A DNA stretch of 64,000 nucleotides from assembly GCA_027533395.1 (NCBI GenBank), contig JAPZUF010000010.1:309952-373951 (forward strand). The letters are read 5' to 3'. The translations under genes were made by a program, and so were the position numbers. This document shows, in pieces, positions 24,756 through 33,118 of the stretch (within the stretch, counting starts at the first letter, position 1; every line of letters begins with the position of its first letter). The notes beneath the pieces were generated by a model that made no database searches, was not told where the DNA came from, and saw nothing but the letters and a program-made list of their open reading frames with translations. This DNA is from Cyclobacteriaceae bacterium (GTDB lineage: Bacteria > Bacteroidota > Bacteroidia > Cytophagales > Cyclobacteriaceae).

Positions 24756-25880
24756 ATAAATGGAAGTTAACTTTTCTACAGCATAATTAACATCTTCTAT
24801 AGTATTGTACTTACTGAAAGAAAAGCGAACAGCACCACGTTTAGATTGTGGATACAAAGCACCTAAAACATGCGAACCGGTTGTGGCTCCACTTGAGCAG
24901 GCACTTCCACCTGATGCAGAAATACCTTGCAAATCTAAATTGAAAAGTAACATTTCATTTTCTTCAGATTCGGGCAGGCTTACATTCAAAACAGTGTATA
25001 AACTTTTATCTAAATTATCAGAATCTCCATTAAAACTAACGCCAGGTATATGTTCGCGTAGTTTTCCAATCATGCTTGATTTTAATTTTTTGATATGAGT
25101 TTCGTGCGCAGCCATATCGCGGTAAGCAATTTCTAAAGCTTTCGCTAAACCAACGATGCCATATACGTTTTCAGTGCCACCACGCATGTTTCTTTCTTGC
25201 GCACCACCATGTATAAACTGCTCAATTTTTCTGTCTTTGCGGATATACATAAACCCAACTCCTTTTGGGCCATGAAATTTATGGGCAGCAGCAGCCAAAC
25301 CGCAAACATGCAACTCTCTTAAGTTGTGCGCATAATGACCCATCGTCTGCACCGTATCAGAATGGAAAAATGCATTGTATGCATGTGTGAGTTCACTCAC
25401 GCGTTTAATATCCAAGAGATTTCCAATTTCGTTGTTGGCATGCATGAGTGAAACCAAAGCTTGTGGATATTGTTTTAACAATTCTTCCAGATGGTTTAAA
25501 TCAACATGTCCTTTCTCAGTAATGTTAACATGATGTAATTTGACAATTCCTTTTTTAGCCAAAGTTTCCAGTGTATGCGTTACAGCATGATGCTCAATTG
25601 GCGTTGAAATCGCGTGTTTAAGTTGATAGCTTTGCGCTCCACTTACTAAAATAGTGTTGTCGGCTTCCGTTCCGCCTGATGTAAAAATTATTTCACCCGG
25701 TGTGCAGTTTAGGAGTTCAGCAATTTTTTTTCTACTTGATTCAATAGCAGCCCTCACTTTTCTTCCATGTGAATGAGTAGAAGAAGGATTACCAAAATCT
25801 TCGAGCATAAACGGCTTCATGGCTTCGAACACTTCAGGGTCGAGGGGAGTGGTGGCGGCATTATCAAGATAAACTCTCAT
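24741..25880 (-). CDS. Cysteine desulfurase (NifS/IscS family)
   Basis: The 379-residue enzyme uses pyridoxal phosphate to release sulfur from L-cysteine as a protein persulfide, for Fe-S cluster or thio-cofactor assembly. The start MRVYLDNAATTPLDPEV is the class V aminotransferase signature of the family; the cofactor lysine is in AAHKFHGPKGVGF, the substrate-binding part in TSGGTEADN, and the active-site cysteine in SGGSACSSGATTGSHVL. The short SGGSACSSG loop puts it on the IscS/NifS side, not SufS. No scaffold gene is next to it; it follows glmM by 9 bases on the same strand. Confidence 0.93.
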   Translation of the reverse strand: MRVYLDNAATTPLDPEVFEAMKPFMLEDFGNPSSTHSHGRKVRAAIESSRKKIAELLNCTPGEIIFTSGGTEADNTILVSGAQSYQLKHAISTPIEHHAVTHTLETLAKKGIVKLHHVNITEKGHVDLNHLEELLKQYPQALVSLMHANNEIGNLLDIKRVSELTHAYNAFFHSDTVQTMGHYAHNLRELHVCGLAAAAHKFHGPKGVGFMYIRKDRKIEQFIHGGAQERNMRGGTENVYGIVGLAKALEIAYRDMAAHETHIKKLKSSMIGKLREHIPGVSFNGDSDNLDKSLYTVLNVSLPESEENEMLLFNLDLQGISASGGSACSSGATTGSHVLGALYPQSKRGAVRFSFSKYNTIEDVNYAVEKLTSIYSVTA

Positions 25881-25889
25881 GATGATGAA

Positions 25890-27278
25890 TTAAAGTCCGG
25901 CAATTTGTTTGATATCAGCAATAATTTTTTCTGCTAGAGCATTTGCTTTTTTCTCGCTTTGCGATTCAGCATAAATTCTGATGATGGGCTCTGTATTGCT
26001 TTTTCTTAAGTGTACCCATTCTTTCTCCTGCTCAAAATCAATTTTTACACCGTCAATGGTGTTTACATTTTCGTGTTGGTATTTCTTTTTAACTTCTGCC
26101 AGCACTTTATCAACATCAATAGCAGGTGTTAATTCTATTTTATTTTTAGAAATAAAATAAGCAGGATACGTTTTGCGCAATTCAGAAACTGTTTTACCGG
26201 TTTTGGCAAGGTGTGTTAAGAAAAGAGCAATACCTACCAAAGCATCGCGGCCATAATGTAAATCAGGAAAGATAACGCCTCCATTACCTTCACCACCGAT
26301 AATGGCGTTGGTTGCTTTCATTTTGGTAACTACATTTACTTCACCAACTGCGGCTGCGGCATATAGTCCACCGTTTTTCTCGGTAACATCGCGCAAAGCT
26401 CGGGTGCTGGATAAGTTTGAAACTGTATTGCCTTTCTTTTTATTTAGCAAATAATCAGCAACTGCTACTAATGTATATTCTTCACCAAATGGTTTTCCAT
26501 CTTCTTGAATGAATGCCAGTCTATCAACATCCGGGTCTACCACTATTCCCAAATCGAATTTTTCTGTTTTTACAGTTTTGCAAATTGCACGAATGTTTTC
26601 CGGGAGAGGTTCCGGGTTATGTGCAAACTTTCCGTTTGGTTCAGCATATAAAGACACAATCTTTTTAACACCTAAGGCTTTCAGCAAAGCAGGAACTGCA
26701 AAACCACCGCTTGAGTTAACACCATCAACAGCAATTTTAAATTTTGCTTTCGCGATAGCTTTTGCATCAACCCATTTGTGTTTTACAATTTTATCGATAT
26801 GTTTCTTTAAGTAAGTATCATTATAAACATACTGGCCGAGTTCGGTTACGCCTGCAAAATCAAAACTTTCACTTTCTGCTATTTTTAAAACAGTTGCTCC
26901 ATCTTCAGCAGAAATAAATTCACCTTTTTCGTTTAATAGTTTTAATGCATTCCATTGTATTGGATTGTGGCTAGCTGTTAAAATGATGCCACCGCTTGCT
27001 TTCTCCATGGGCACAGCCATTTCTACTGTTGGCGTAGTAGATAAACCTAAGTCAATCACATGCAAGCCCAGGCCTTGCAAAGAATTGCAGACTAAATCAC
27101 TCACCATCTTACCAGAAATTCTTGCATCTCGGCCTATTACAATTTTTTTACCTTTTCTACTTTTTACCCAAGTACCAAAAGCAGCAGCAAATTTTACAAC
27201 ATCAACCGGAGTTAAGTTATCGCCTGGTTTTCCGCCTATGGTTCCGCGGATACCTGATATAGATTTGATTAACGTCAC
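25890..27278 (-). CDS. glmM: Phosphoglucosamine mutase (alpha-D-phosphohexomutase family)
   Basis: GlmM converts glucosamine-6-phosphate to glucosamine-1-phosphate on the way to UDP-GlcNAc. The active-site phosphoserine loop reads ILTASHNPIQWNALK, the metal loop DPDVDRLAF, the sugar-binding loop GEGNGGVIFP and the phosphate-binding end RKSNTEPIIRIYAE. The family usually starts (M)TLIKSISGIRGTIGG; here that position is a GTG codon at 27278, and the upstream in-frame candidate is only a TTG, so I use GTG. Bacteroidota enzymes of this branch are variously named GlmM or phosphomannomutase, so the precise sugar is not certain. Its product would feed the UDP-amino-sugar pathway used in the polysaccharide locus. 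Confidence 0.87.
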   Translation of the reverse strand: MTLIKSISGIRGTIGGKPGDNLTPVDVVKFAAAFGTWVKSRKGKKIVIGRDARISGKMVSDLVCNSLQGLGLHVIDLGLSTTPTVEMAVPMEKASGGIILTASHNPIQWNALKLLNEKGEFISAEDGATVLKIAESESFDFAGVTELGQYVYNDTYLKKHIDKIVKHKWVDAKAIAKAKFKIAVDGVNSSGGFAVPALLKALGVKKIVSLYAEPNGKFAHNPEPLPENIRAICKTVKTEKFDLGIVVDPDVDRLAFIQEDGKPFGEEYTLVAVADYLLNKKKGNTVSNLSSTRALRDVTEKNGGLYAAAAVGEVNVVTKMKATNAIIGGEGNGGVIFPDLHYGRDALVGIALFLTHLAKTGKTVSELRKTYPAYFISKNKIELTPAIDVDKVLAEVKKKYQHENVNTIDGVKIDFEQEKEWVHLRKSNTEPIIRIYAESQSEKKANALAEKIIADIKQIAGL

Positions 27279-27375
27279 TTTAAAAGATTTAAAGTGCAAA
27301 GGTAAGATTTAAACAAAAAAGTAGTACACCAAAAAGTAAAAGAGAAAAACACTACTAAAACAGTAGAGCAATTGA

Positions 27376-27609
27376 TTATTTTTTTCCGATGGATGGAAGT
27401 TCTGTTGGAGGACCTGTGGGACTAGCACAAGCATCGCCTTCGTTAAGGGTTTTGCCACAATAACCACACTGCACACCTTCTTTGTTAAGCCAAGGACTTT
27501 GCGAAGCGCAAGTTCCTCTGAACTCTCCATTTTTTAGAAATAGAAGGCGTACGGACATAAGTGCAAAAAACAAAGCGAAAATGCCTAAGGTTAAGAGAAA
27601 AACTGTCAT
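27376..27609 (-). CDS. Small membrane protein with cysteine cluster (NqrM-like)
   Basis: Starting at the ATG at 27609 gives 77 residues: one N-terminal membrane helix (MTVFLLTLGIFALFFALMSV), then RLLFLKNGEFRGTCAS and a cysteine-rich part, GVQCGYCGKTLNEGDAC. The helix followed by F-[KR]-G-[ST]-C and further cysteines resembles NqrM (DUF539), the small membrane protein needed for maturation of the Na+-translocating NADH:quinone reductase, though the CxxC spacing here differs and could bind zinc or a cluster. A good promoter lies 43 bases upstream. Divergent from mazG. I am confident it is a gene, less so of the family. Confidence 0.6.
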   Translation of the reverse strand: MTVFLLTLGIFALFFALMSVRLLFLKNGEFRGTCASQSPWLNKEGVQCGYCGKTLNEGDACASPTGPPTELPSIGKK

Positions 27610-27651
27610 AGCTCGCGAATGGTTAGTTTTATTGCGATTTTTGTACTCGCA

Positions 27652-27659
27652 CAAAGATA
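27652..27659 (-). promoter_or_regulatory. Bacteroidota -7 element TATCTTTG
   Basis: On the minus strand TATCTTTG matches the TAnnTTTG -7 consensus exactly, with a TTG 16 bases upstream of it (the usual spacer is about 19). It would start a transcript about 36 bases before the ATG of the NqrM-like gene. Confidence 0.5.
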
Positions 27660-27691
27660 CAACTAAACTCAGCCTCAAATAGTTTTCTCAC

Positions 27692-28498
27692 ATGAAAAAA
27701 CAATTAGCAAAACCAGATCCCAACAGAAAGGCAAAACTCGAAGCATTCGACAGATTGTTAACCGTGATGGATGAATTGCGCGAAAATTGCCCGTGGGACA
27801 AAAAACAAACCTGGCAATCGTTGCGACATTTAACAATCGAGGAAACATACGAACTGGGTGATGCCATTTTGGATGATAATGTGAACGAAGTAAAAAAGGA
27901 GTTAGGCGATTTAATGCTGCACAATGTATTTTATGCGCGCATTGCAGCCGAACAACAATGGTTTGATATGGCAGATGTTTTACATGCCATCTGCGATAAA
28001 TTAATTGAGCGACATCCTCACATTTACGGAGATGTAGTGGCAGAAGATGAGGCAACAGTAAAAGCCAATTGGGAAAAATTAAAGTTAAAATCCGGTAACA
28101 AATCTGTTTTGGAAGGAGTGCCAAAATCTTTACCAGCCTTAGTAAAAGCCATCCGCATACAAGATAAAGCACGCGGTGTAGGTTTTGATTGGGAGAATAA
28201 GCATCAGGTATTCGAAAAAGTAGAAGAAGAATTAATAGAGTTGAAAGCTGAAGTAAACAGTGAAGAAAAGAACAATGATGAAAAGATAAAAGAAGAATTT
28301 GGCGACTTGTTGTTCTCGCTGGTTAACTACGCAAGATTTTTAAACATCGATCCGGAAGAAGCTTTGGAGCGTACCAATAAAAAATTCATCAAACGCTTTC
28401 AATATTTAGAGGAAGCGGCTGCACGCGATGGCAAGAAAATGGGAGAAATGACTTTGGCCGAAATGGATGCATATTGGAATGCAGCAAAGAAATTATAA
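27692..28498 (+). CDS. mazG: Nucleoside triphosphate pyrophosphohydrolase MazG
   Basis: MazG hydrolyses (d)NTPs to monophosphates and pyrophosphate and is thought to clear damaged nucleotides. The 268-residue product has the two-domain bacterial layout: N-terminal domain with NCPWDKKQTWQSLRHLTIEETYELGDAIL (EExxE metal site) and KELGDLMLHNVFYARIA, then a second domain with KVEEELIELKAEV and EEFGDLLFSLVNYARF. ENCPWD and QT-x-x-SL are family hallmarks. Divergent from the small membrane protein gene and followed by a strong bidirectional hairpin shared with the convergent rhodopsin gene. Confidence 0.95.
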   Translation: MKKQLAKPDPNRKAKLEAFDRLLTVMDELRENCPWDKKQTWQSLRHLTIEETYELGDAILDDNVNEVKKELGDLMLHNVFYARIAAEQQWFDMADVLHAICDKLIERHPHIYGDVVAEDEATVKANWEKLKLKSGNKSVLEGVPKSLPALVKAIRIQDKARGVGFDWENKHQVFEKVEEELIELKAEVNSEEKNNDEKIKEEFGDLLFSLVNYARFLNIDPEEALERTNKKFIKRFQYLEEAAARDGKKMGEMTLAEMDAYWNAAKKL

Positions 28499-28526
28499 GA
28501 TAACGGTGTAATATAGGATAAAACAA

Positions 28527-28554
28527 AAACAGGGATACAAAAGTATCCCTGTTT
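28527..28554. terminator. Terminator hairpin between mazG and the rhodopsin gene
   Basis: A perfect 12-bp stem AAACAGGGATAC (28527-28538) pairs with GTATCCCTGTTT (28543-28554) around an AAAA loop. It is 29 bases after the mazG stop and 60 bases from the rhodopsin stop on the other strand. T-rich sequence follows on the plus side and A-rich sequence precedes it, so it may serve both genes. Confidence 0.8.
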
Positions 28555-28613
28555 CATTTCCTTCATTTTATTTGGTTTGAAGCATTACGTTTTCTTCTGC
28601 CTAAAATGAGGAC

Positions 28614-29342
28614 TTATTTTTTAGAGCTTACCGCAATTGAGTACACTACCAAGCCGAAGCCGATTTTGTTGATTGCATCTGCAATGTTGTAAAATAAATC
28701 TACATTAGATGATTGCCAGCCTAAAAATGTGTTTAACCAACCACCAGGCATACACATGTAACCGATAGGATAGATAGCCCAACCTACCAATACAAACCAT
28801 GCTAAAGTACGGATGCCTTTTACAACAGTTGCGTCTCCACTTTTGGCAGCTAATTGTGCTACTTCACCCAACCATGCAGTGTACAACACATATAAGTAGC
28901 CTAATGTAGATAACAGACCCCATAATACAGAATGACCTGTTGAGCCATCAGTGAAGGCTTCTCCAATGTAACCTGTTACCAACATCCAAACCGAAGCAAA
29001 GATGAGTTTCCATAATAAGGATTTGGTTGCACCGGCAGCTTTGGTTAACAAGTAGAACTCAACGCACATCAAAGGCACTGTTAAAGTCCAATCGATGTAA
29101 CGCAAAGCAGTTGGGTTTTCTCCGGTTGATAGATAATAATCTCTCATGTAGTAATAATGCACGGCTGCGATACCAGTGATCAAGCCAGACACTAACATTG
29201 AGAGTTTCCATTTTCCTTCAACGCTTGAACGTTCTACGAAGAAGAAAACGGAAGCAGCGAGCATCGCCATGTAACCTGTGAAGAAGGTAAATGCGATTGG
29301 GTCATCCTTGGGGATGGCAATAATATCAAGTAAAGTTTTCAT
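28614..29342 (-). CDS. Proteorhodopsin, light-driven proton pump type
   Basis: The 242-residue protein has seven membrane helices of the microbial rhodopsin family. Key residues are readable: H62 (the His that pairs with the counter-ion in proteorhodopsins), R81, then D84-T88-E95 in RYIDWTLTVPLMCVEFYLL, the DTE triad of outward proton pumps, and the retinal Schiff-base lysine K226 in NIADAINKIGFGLVVY. The spectral tuning position (equivalent to 105 in marine proteorhodopsin) is Met92, as in green-absorbing flavobacterial pumps. Proton export would energise the inner membrane in light. The retinal genes (crt, blh) are not in this window. It stands alone, with a terminator behind it and 314 bases of spacer before it. 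Confidence 0.95.
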   Translation of the reverse strand: MKTLLDIIAIPKDDPIAFTFFTGYMAMLAASVFFFVERSSVEGKWKLSMLVSGLITGIAAVHYYYMRDYYLSTGENPTALRYIDWTLTVPLMCVEFYLLTKAAGATKSLLWKLIFASVWMLVTGYIGEAFTDGSTGHSVLWGLLSTLGYLYVLYTAWLGEVAQLAAKSGDATVVKGIRTLAWFVLVGWAIYPIGYMCMPGGWLNTFLGWQSSNVDLFYNIADAINKIGFGLVVYSIAVSSKK

Positions 29343-29656
29343 AAGAGTGTTTTGTTTAATGTTTTGAACTATACCTTAAACACAAACGATTGTTGGGTGT
29401 TTTGAAATTTTTAAGAAATTATATTGTTTCTAATAAATTTTCTTAAAACGTTTAATCTTTTACCAAATTGAGAATAGTTATCTTCTCAAACATGAAACAA
29501 AAGAAGAAGAATGATGAAAAATATTTTTGTCGATTTTGATCTATAATCTTCAGACTTGTCAATTTGGACTCATTAATCGAGCAGAAATCCATGAAAAAAA
29601 AGGATAAAATTTCATTTGTCTGGAGAGAAAGGGTAATGGTTAAAACAAAGTTTGAA
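29343..29656 (-). other. Rhodopsin upstream region without a gene
   Basis: This 314-base AT-rich spacer must hold the rhodopsin promoter. I see no clean TTG-N19-TAnnTTTG pair. An imperfect inverted repeat (TTTTAAGAAA near 29410 and TTTCTTAAAA near 29447) could form a hairpin in the leader or be a protein site. No open frame with coding character is visible. Confidence 0.35.
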
Positions 29657-30898
29657 TCACTTGGCCCAATTTCTTGATAAGCTCCATTTCATTAAAGGTC
29701 CACTCGTCATGCTGGTAACCAAAGCCATAATGACTAATGAAACAAAAACCTTTTCGTTGATTAACCCATTTTCGAAAGCAATCAAGCCTAAGATAATTTC
29801 CATGGCACCGCGCGCATTCATGCCAAAACCAGCAGCCAAAGATTCTTGCCAAGTAAATCCACCCAGTTTAGTACCTAAGCCGCTTCCAATGATCTTACCG
29901 GCAAAGGCTATTAAGATGATGATGAGGGTTAACAACAAATCAAAGTTTGAAACGAAGTTGACGCGCAAACCAATCGAAACAAAAAATAACGGGGCGAATA
30001 TATTATTGATGAATTGATGCACGATTTCTTTTGCTCTCTCGCTGAAATGTTTACTGTCGCCTAATGCCACACCCATAATAAAAGCACCAAAGATGGCATG
30101 GATGCCTATGTATTCTGTAAATCCGGCAGCGAGAAAACAAAATCCTAATGACAAAGCTAACACACCACCCGGCCATGCCATTTTCTTATTGATCCATGGT
30201 AAACTTCTGTTTAATACAATTCTTCCAATCGAAAGCATAAAAACAGCAAAGCCAGCAGTAAGTAATATAGTATTCCACAGCGGCATATCGCTGCCTTTGC
30301 CAATCATGCCAAGGATAACAGAGAAAATCATCCATCCTACGATATCATCAACCATGGCTGAAGCAACTACTAACATACCCATTCGCGTTCGAAAAAGATT
30401 CAAATCCATGAGAATGCGAACAATTACTGGCAGCGCTGTTATTCCCATGGCTGTGCCCATAAACAAAGCAAAAACCAGTTGATCCATGCCAGGAGCTATT
30501 CCAAAAAATTCTGGGAAGTAGTAAGGAAAAATAAATCCAATTGCAAAAGGTATAGTGATACCTGTTAAACTGGTTAACACAGCTTGCTTGCCTTGTTGTA
30601 ATACAATGTGTAAGTCAACTTCAAGTCCGGCAATAAACAACAACATCACAACCGACATCTGTACAATGCCAGATAAAACCAAACCCGATGCACCTATGCT
30701 TGGGAAAATCAATTGAAACCACTCAGGATTAAGTGTGCCCAATACAGTTGGACCTAGTAAAATGCCAGCGATGATTTCTCCAATAACAGTTGGTTGACCC
30801 AACTTACGAATGAATTCCGCAAAAAATCTTCCGACTAAAAGCATGATGCCCAATTGTACCAATAACTGAACAACATCAGCGTGCGCTAGCCTAGCCAT
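29657..30898 (-). CDS. Monovalent cation:proton antiporter of the CPA2 (Kef/NapA) family
   Basis: The 413-residue inner-membrane protein has about 12 helices and CPA2 landmarks: the first repeat with GQPTVIGEIIAGILLGPTVLG, the FIAGLEVDL segment, TAMGITALPVIVRIL, and VASAMVDDIVGWMIFSV with the paired acidic residues that carry protons in this family. It lacks a C-terminal TrkA-N or TrkA-C domain, so it is a short NapA-like or KefB-like exchanger. Its start overlaps the universal stress gene by 8 bases, which fixes them as one operon. It lies upstream of the rhodopsin gene on the same strand; exchange of Na+ or K+ against a light-driven proton gradient is a plausible but unproven link. Confidence 0.9.
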   Translation of the reverse strand: MARLAHADVVQLLVQLGIMLLVGRFFAEFIRKLGQPTVIGEIIAGILLGPTVLGTLNPEWFQLIFPSIGASGLVLSGIVQMSVVMLLFIAGLEVDLHIVLQQGKQAVLTSLTGITIPFAIGFIFPYYFPEFFGIAPGMDQLVFALFMGTAMGITALPVIVRILMDLNLFRTRMGMLVVASAMVDDIVGWMIFSVILGMIGKGSDMPLWNTILLTAGFAVFMLSIGRIVLNRSLPWINKKMAWPGGVLALSLGFCFLAAGFTEYIGIHAIFGAFIMGVALGDSKHFSERAKEIVHQFINNIFAPLFFVSIGLRVNFVSNFDLLLTLIIILIAFAGKIIGSGLGTKLGGFTWQESLAAGFGMNARGAMEIILGLIAFENGLINEKVFVSLVIMALVTSMTSGPLMKWSLSRNWAK

Positions 30899-31754
30899 GG
30901 TTGACCTCCTTTCTGGTGCGGCTATGCACCACTAATAAGTTACAAGGCAGATCTTGAAAAATATATTCTAAGTCGTGTGGAAAAACTCTATCGAAGAAAA
31001 ACAATCTGCGTGGTGATGCGCCAACAACTAATAATTCTGCTTTTTTCTTTTGAGCAAATTGTGAAAGTTCAAAACCCGATTTACCCGATAATAGTTTGAT
31101 GTTGATACGCAAACCTTCGTGTGCAATGCCTGCCAACATTTTTTCTACATTTTCTATTTCGGCTTGCATAAGACCGTTGCGTTGCTGGTCGTATTCTTCT
31201 TCAGTGCAATCATCTAAAGAGGCGAGTGTTAATCCTAGCATTTTTACTTCACGCACAACATGCAACCAATTTGCTTTTTGCTTAATGCTGATTTCGCAAG
31301 CGGTGCGTATAGCCTCCGTTATGTAAGCACTGTCTTCAGCATTAACCACAACATTTTTAATAGGTAAAGCATCAACCTCAGGGTTAATGAGCATCAATAC
31401 AGAGCAAGATGCTTTTCTTAAAATTTTACGTGCCGGGGTTCCTAAGTAATATTGGACTAGATTTTCTTTTTTTAAAGCACCAGCAATTAATAAATCAATT
31501 TGTTCTTGCTTGCACACTTGCAAGATGTTATCTGTTGGGTCGCCTTTCTTCCATAGCACAGTTGTATCATCGGCCGACCATTGGACGGATTGCAAAAGTT
31601 GAGATACCTTTTTTTCTGCTTCTTCAGATTTTTCGCCTACATGAACCAAATACAATTTAGCTTGATACATTTTAGCCCAACGCGCAGCCTCGGCCATCAT
31701 GGCTTGCATGCGTGGCGAGAAAGCAAGAGCTAATGCAATCTTATTGATTTTCAT
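30891..31754 (-). CDS. Tandem universal stress protein (UspA family)
   Basis: The 287-residue cytosolic protein contains two Usp domains. The first has IDLLIAGALKKENLVQYYLGTPARKILRKASCSVLMLI, close to the ATP-binding G-x2-G-x9-G[ST] pattern; the second has AELLVVGASPRRLFFFDRVFPHDLEYIFQDLPCNLLVV, where the glycine-rich ATP loop is not complete. Tandem Usp proteins often act as ATP or AMP sensors for an attached transporter. Here the coding region overlaps the CPA2 antiporter gene by 8 bases, so it is probably the antiporter's regulatory partner, comparable to antiporters with fused Usp domains. That partnership is inference. Confidence 0.88.
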   Translation of the reverse strand: MKINKIALALAFSPRMQAMMAEAARWAKMYQAKLYLVHVGEKSEEAEKKVSQLLQSVQWSADDTTVLWKKGDPTDNILQVCKQEQIDLLIAGALKKENLVQYYLGTPARKILRKASCSVLMLINPEVDALPIKNVVVNAEDSAYITEAIRTACEISIKQKANWLHVVREVKMLGLTLASLDDCTEEEYDQQRNGLMQAEIENVEKMLAGIAHEGLRINIKLLSGKSGFELSQFAQKKKAELLVVGASPRRLFFFDRVFPHDLEYIFQDLPCNLLVVHSRTRKEVNHG

Positions 31755-31820
31755 GTGAGATGTTAAAGATACTTTTTTTCAGGATGGAAAGGTATTAGAA
31801 ATCTTTAATCGTAAGCAATT

Positions 31821-32264
31821 TTAGTTGATGGTATCGTCTGTAATGGTAAGCGTGTTGCCTGATAGCAAAGTTTTGTATTGTCTTAAAGGACGAAATGCAG
31901 GGCCACCAGTTGGATTACCATTTGTAAAATCAAAAGTGGAATTGCAACAAACATCAATCATATATAAACCTGAAGCATGAACACTTACATTGGCACAAGC
32001 ATCTGCCGGTTGAAAGGAACAAGTTTTTTCAAAAGCTGAAACGGCATTGGCATTGGTTCGATGTAGGATGATTCCTTTCACACCACCATCATCAATCTCT
32101 AAAAAGCCATTTACATTTTGCAAAGATGAATAAGCGGGAAGAGCGAGATTTAAAACAATATCTGCAAATGGAACAAAAGGAATAGGATCATCAGACAAAT
32201 CGCTGCTACAGGCAAAAGCCATTGCACAAAAACTAAGTGATGTTATCCATTTTGATTTGATCAT
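31821..32264 (-). CDS. Rieske-fold-like lipoprotein without cluster ligands
   Basis: The 147-residue protein has a hydrophobic start and a lipobox-like FAC at about residue 19, so it is probably a lipoprotein. The rest follows the order of a Rieske domain: GVKGIILHRTNANAVSAFEKTC, VDASG-like HASGLYMIDVCC, NSTFDFTNGNPTGGPAFRPLRQY and GNTLTITDD. In true Rieske proteins two C-x-H/C-x-x-H pairs bind 2Fe-2S; here the histidines are missing (KTCSFQPADAC and VCCNSTF). It is thus likely a cluster-free relative, a form common in Bacteroidota. Its ATG overlaps the dehydrogenase stop (ATGA). Confidence 0.65.
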   Translation of the reverse strand: MIKSKWITSLSFCAMAFACSSDLSDDPIPFVPFADIVLNLALPAYSSLQNVNGFLEIDDGGVKGIILHRTNANAVSAFEKTCSFQPADACANVSVHASGLYMIDVCCNSTFDFTNGNPTGGPAFRPLRQYKTLLSGNTLTITDDTIN

Positions 32265-33118
32265 GAATTATAATCGTAAAATCCTTTACCGGTTTTTTTT
32301 CCTAAATGCTTAGCTAAAACTTTTTGTTGTTGAATTCTGCTAGGCCTGAAACGCGGTTCTTGATGAAAGCCATCGAACAAAGATTTTGTTACAGCAAAGT
32401 TGATATCATTCCCAATTAAATCCATTAATTCGAAAGGCCCGAGTTTAAAACCATTTGCTTTTAAAATAGTGTCGATTTGCTCGTGTGTGGCAACGCCTTC
32501 TTCTAACAGTTTTAATGCTTCTACATAAAAATGGCGCGCCACCCGATTCACAATAAAACCCGGAAAATCTTTGGCGACAACCGGAACTTTATTGAGTGTT
32601 AGCGTGAAGGCAATTAATTGGTCAATAACTTTTTTATCAGTTGCTGCACCTTCAATTACTTCCACCAATTTCATAACGGTAGCTGGATTAAAAAAGTGTA
32701 GGCCTGCAAATCTTGAAGCTCGCTTCAGCTGGGTGGCAAGCTGCGTAATGGGCAAAGAGGAGGTGTTGCTGCTGAGGATGGCATCTTTAGGTAAAACATC
32801 TTCTAGTGTAGCGAACAAGTTGCGTTTAATAGCAACATCTTCGATGATGGCCTCAATCACCAAATCTACTTCCATTGTTTCCAGTTTGCTGATGCTTTGC
32901 AAATTTTGCAAGATGCCCACTACTTCATCTGCATTTAATTTACCTTTTTCTTTCAGCTTATGTAATTGTTTTTCGATTTGCTGAATTCCGTTTTGCGCAA
33001 TTTCCGGATTTGCATCATATAGGTAAACGTTATATCCACTTTGTGCGCAGGTTTGGGCGATGCCTAAACCCATCGTACCGGCTCCACAAACTAAAATATG
33101 TTGAATGGTTTTAGCCAT
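32261..33118 (-). CDS. 3-hydroxybutyryl-CoA / 3-hydroxyacyl-CoA dehydrogenase
   Basis: The 285-residue enzyme interconverts (S)-3-hydroxyacyl-CoA and 3-ketoacyl-CoA with NAD(P)H. It has the N-terminal Rossmann motif ILVCGAGTMGLGIAQTCAQSGYNVYLYD, then VIEAIIEDVAIKR, SNTSSLPITQLA and the catalytic GLHFFNPATVMKLVEVI with the active histidine, and the C-terminal domain with FPGFIVNRVARHFYVEAL and GPFELMDLIGNDIN. This is the single-function form found in butyrate and PHB metabolism or phenylacetate degradation. Its start codon overlaps the pheS stop (TAATG), so it shares a transcript with pheS. Confidence 0.93.
   Translation of the reverse strand: MAKTIQHILVCGAGTMGLGIAQTCAQSGYNVYLYDANPEIAQNGIQQIEKQLHKLKEKGKLNADEVVGILQNLQSISKLETMEVDLVIEAIIEDVAIKRNLFATLEDVLPKDAILSSNTSSLPITQLATQLKRASRFAGLHFFNPATVMKLVEVIEGAATDKKVIDQLIAFTLTLNKVPVVAKDFPGFIVNRVARHFYVEALKLLEEGVATHEQIDTILKANGFKLGPFELMDLIGNDINFAVTKSLFDGFHQEPRFRPSRIQQQKVLAKHLGKKTGKGFYDYNS

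Noticed and set aside
27675..28172. Long open frame on the minus strand opposite mazG
   Set aside because: It is antisense to a clearly conserved gene, and its product (Leu/His/Arg-rich, no motif) has no coding character.
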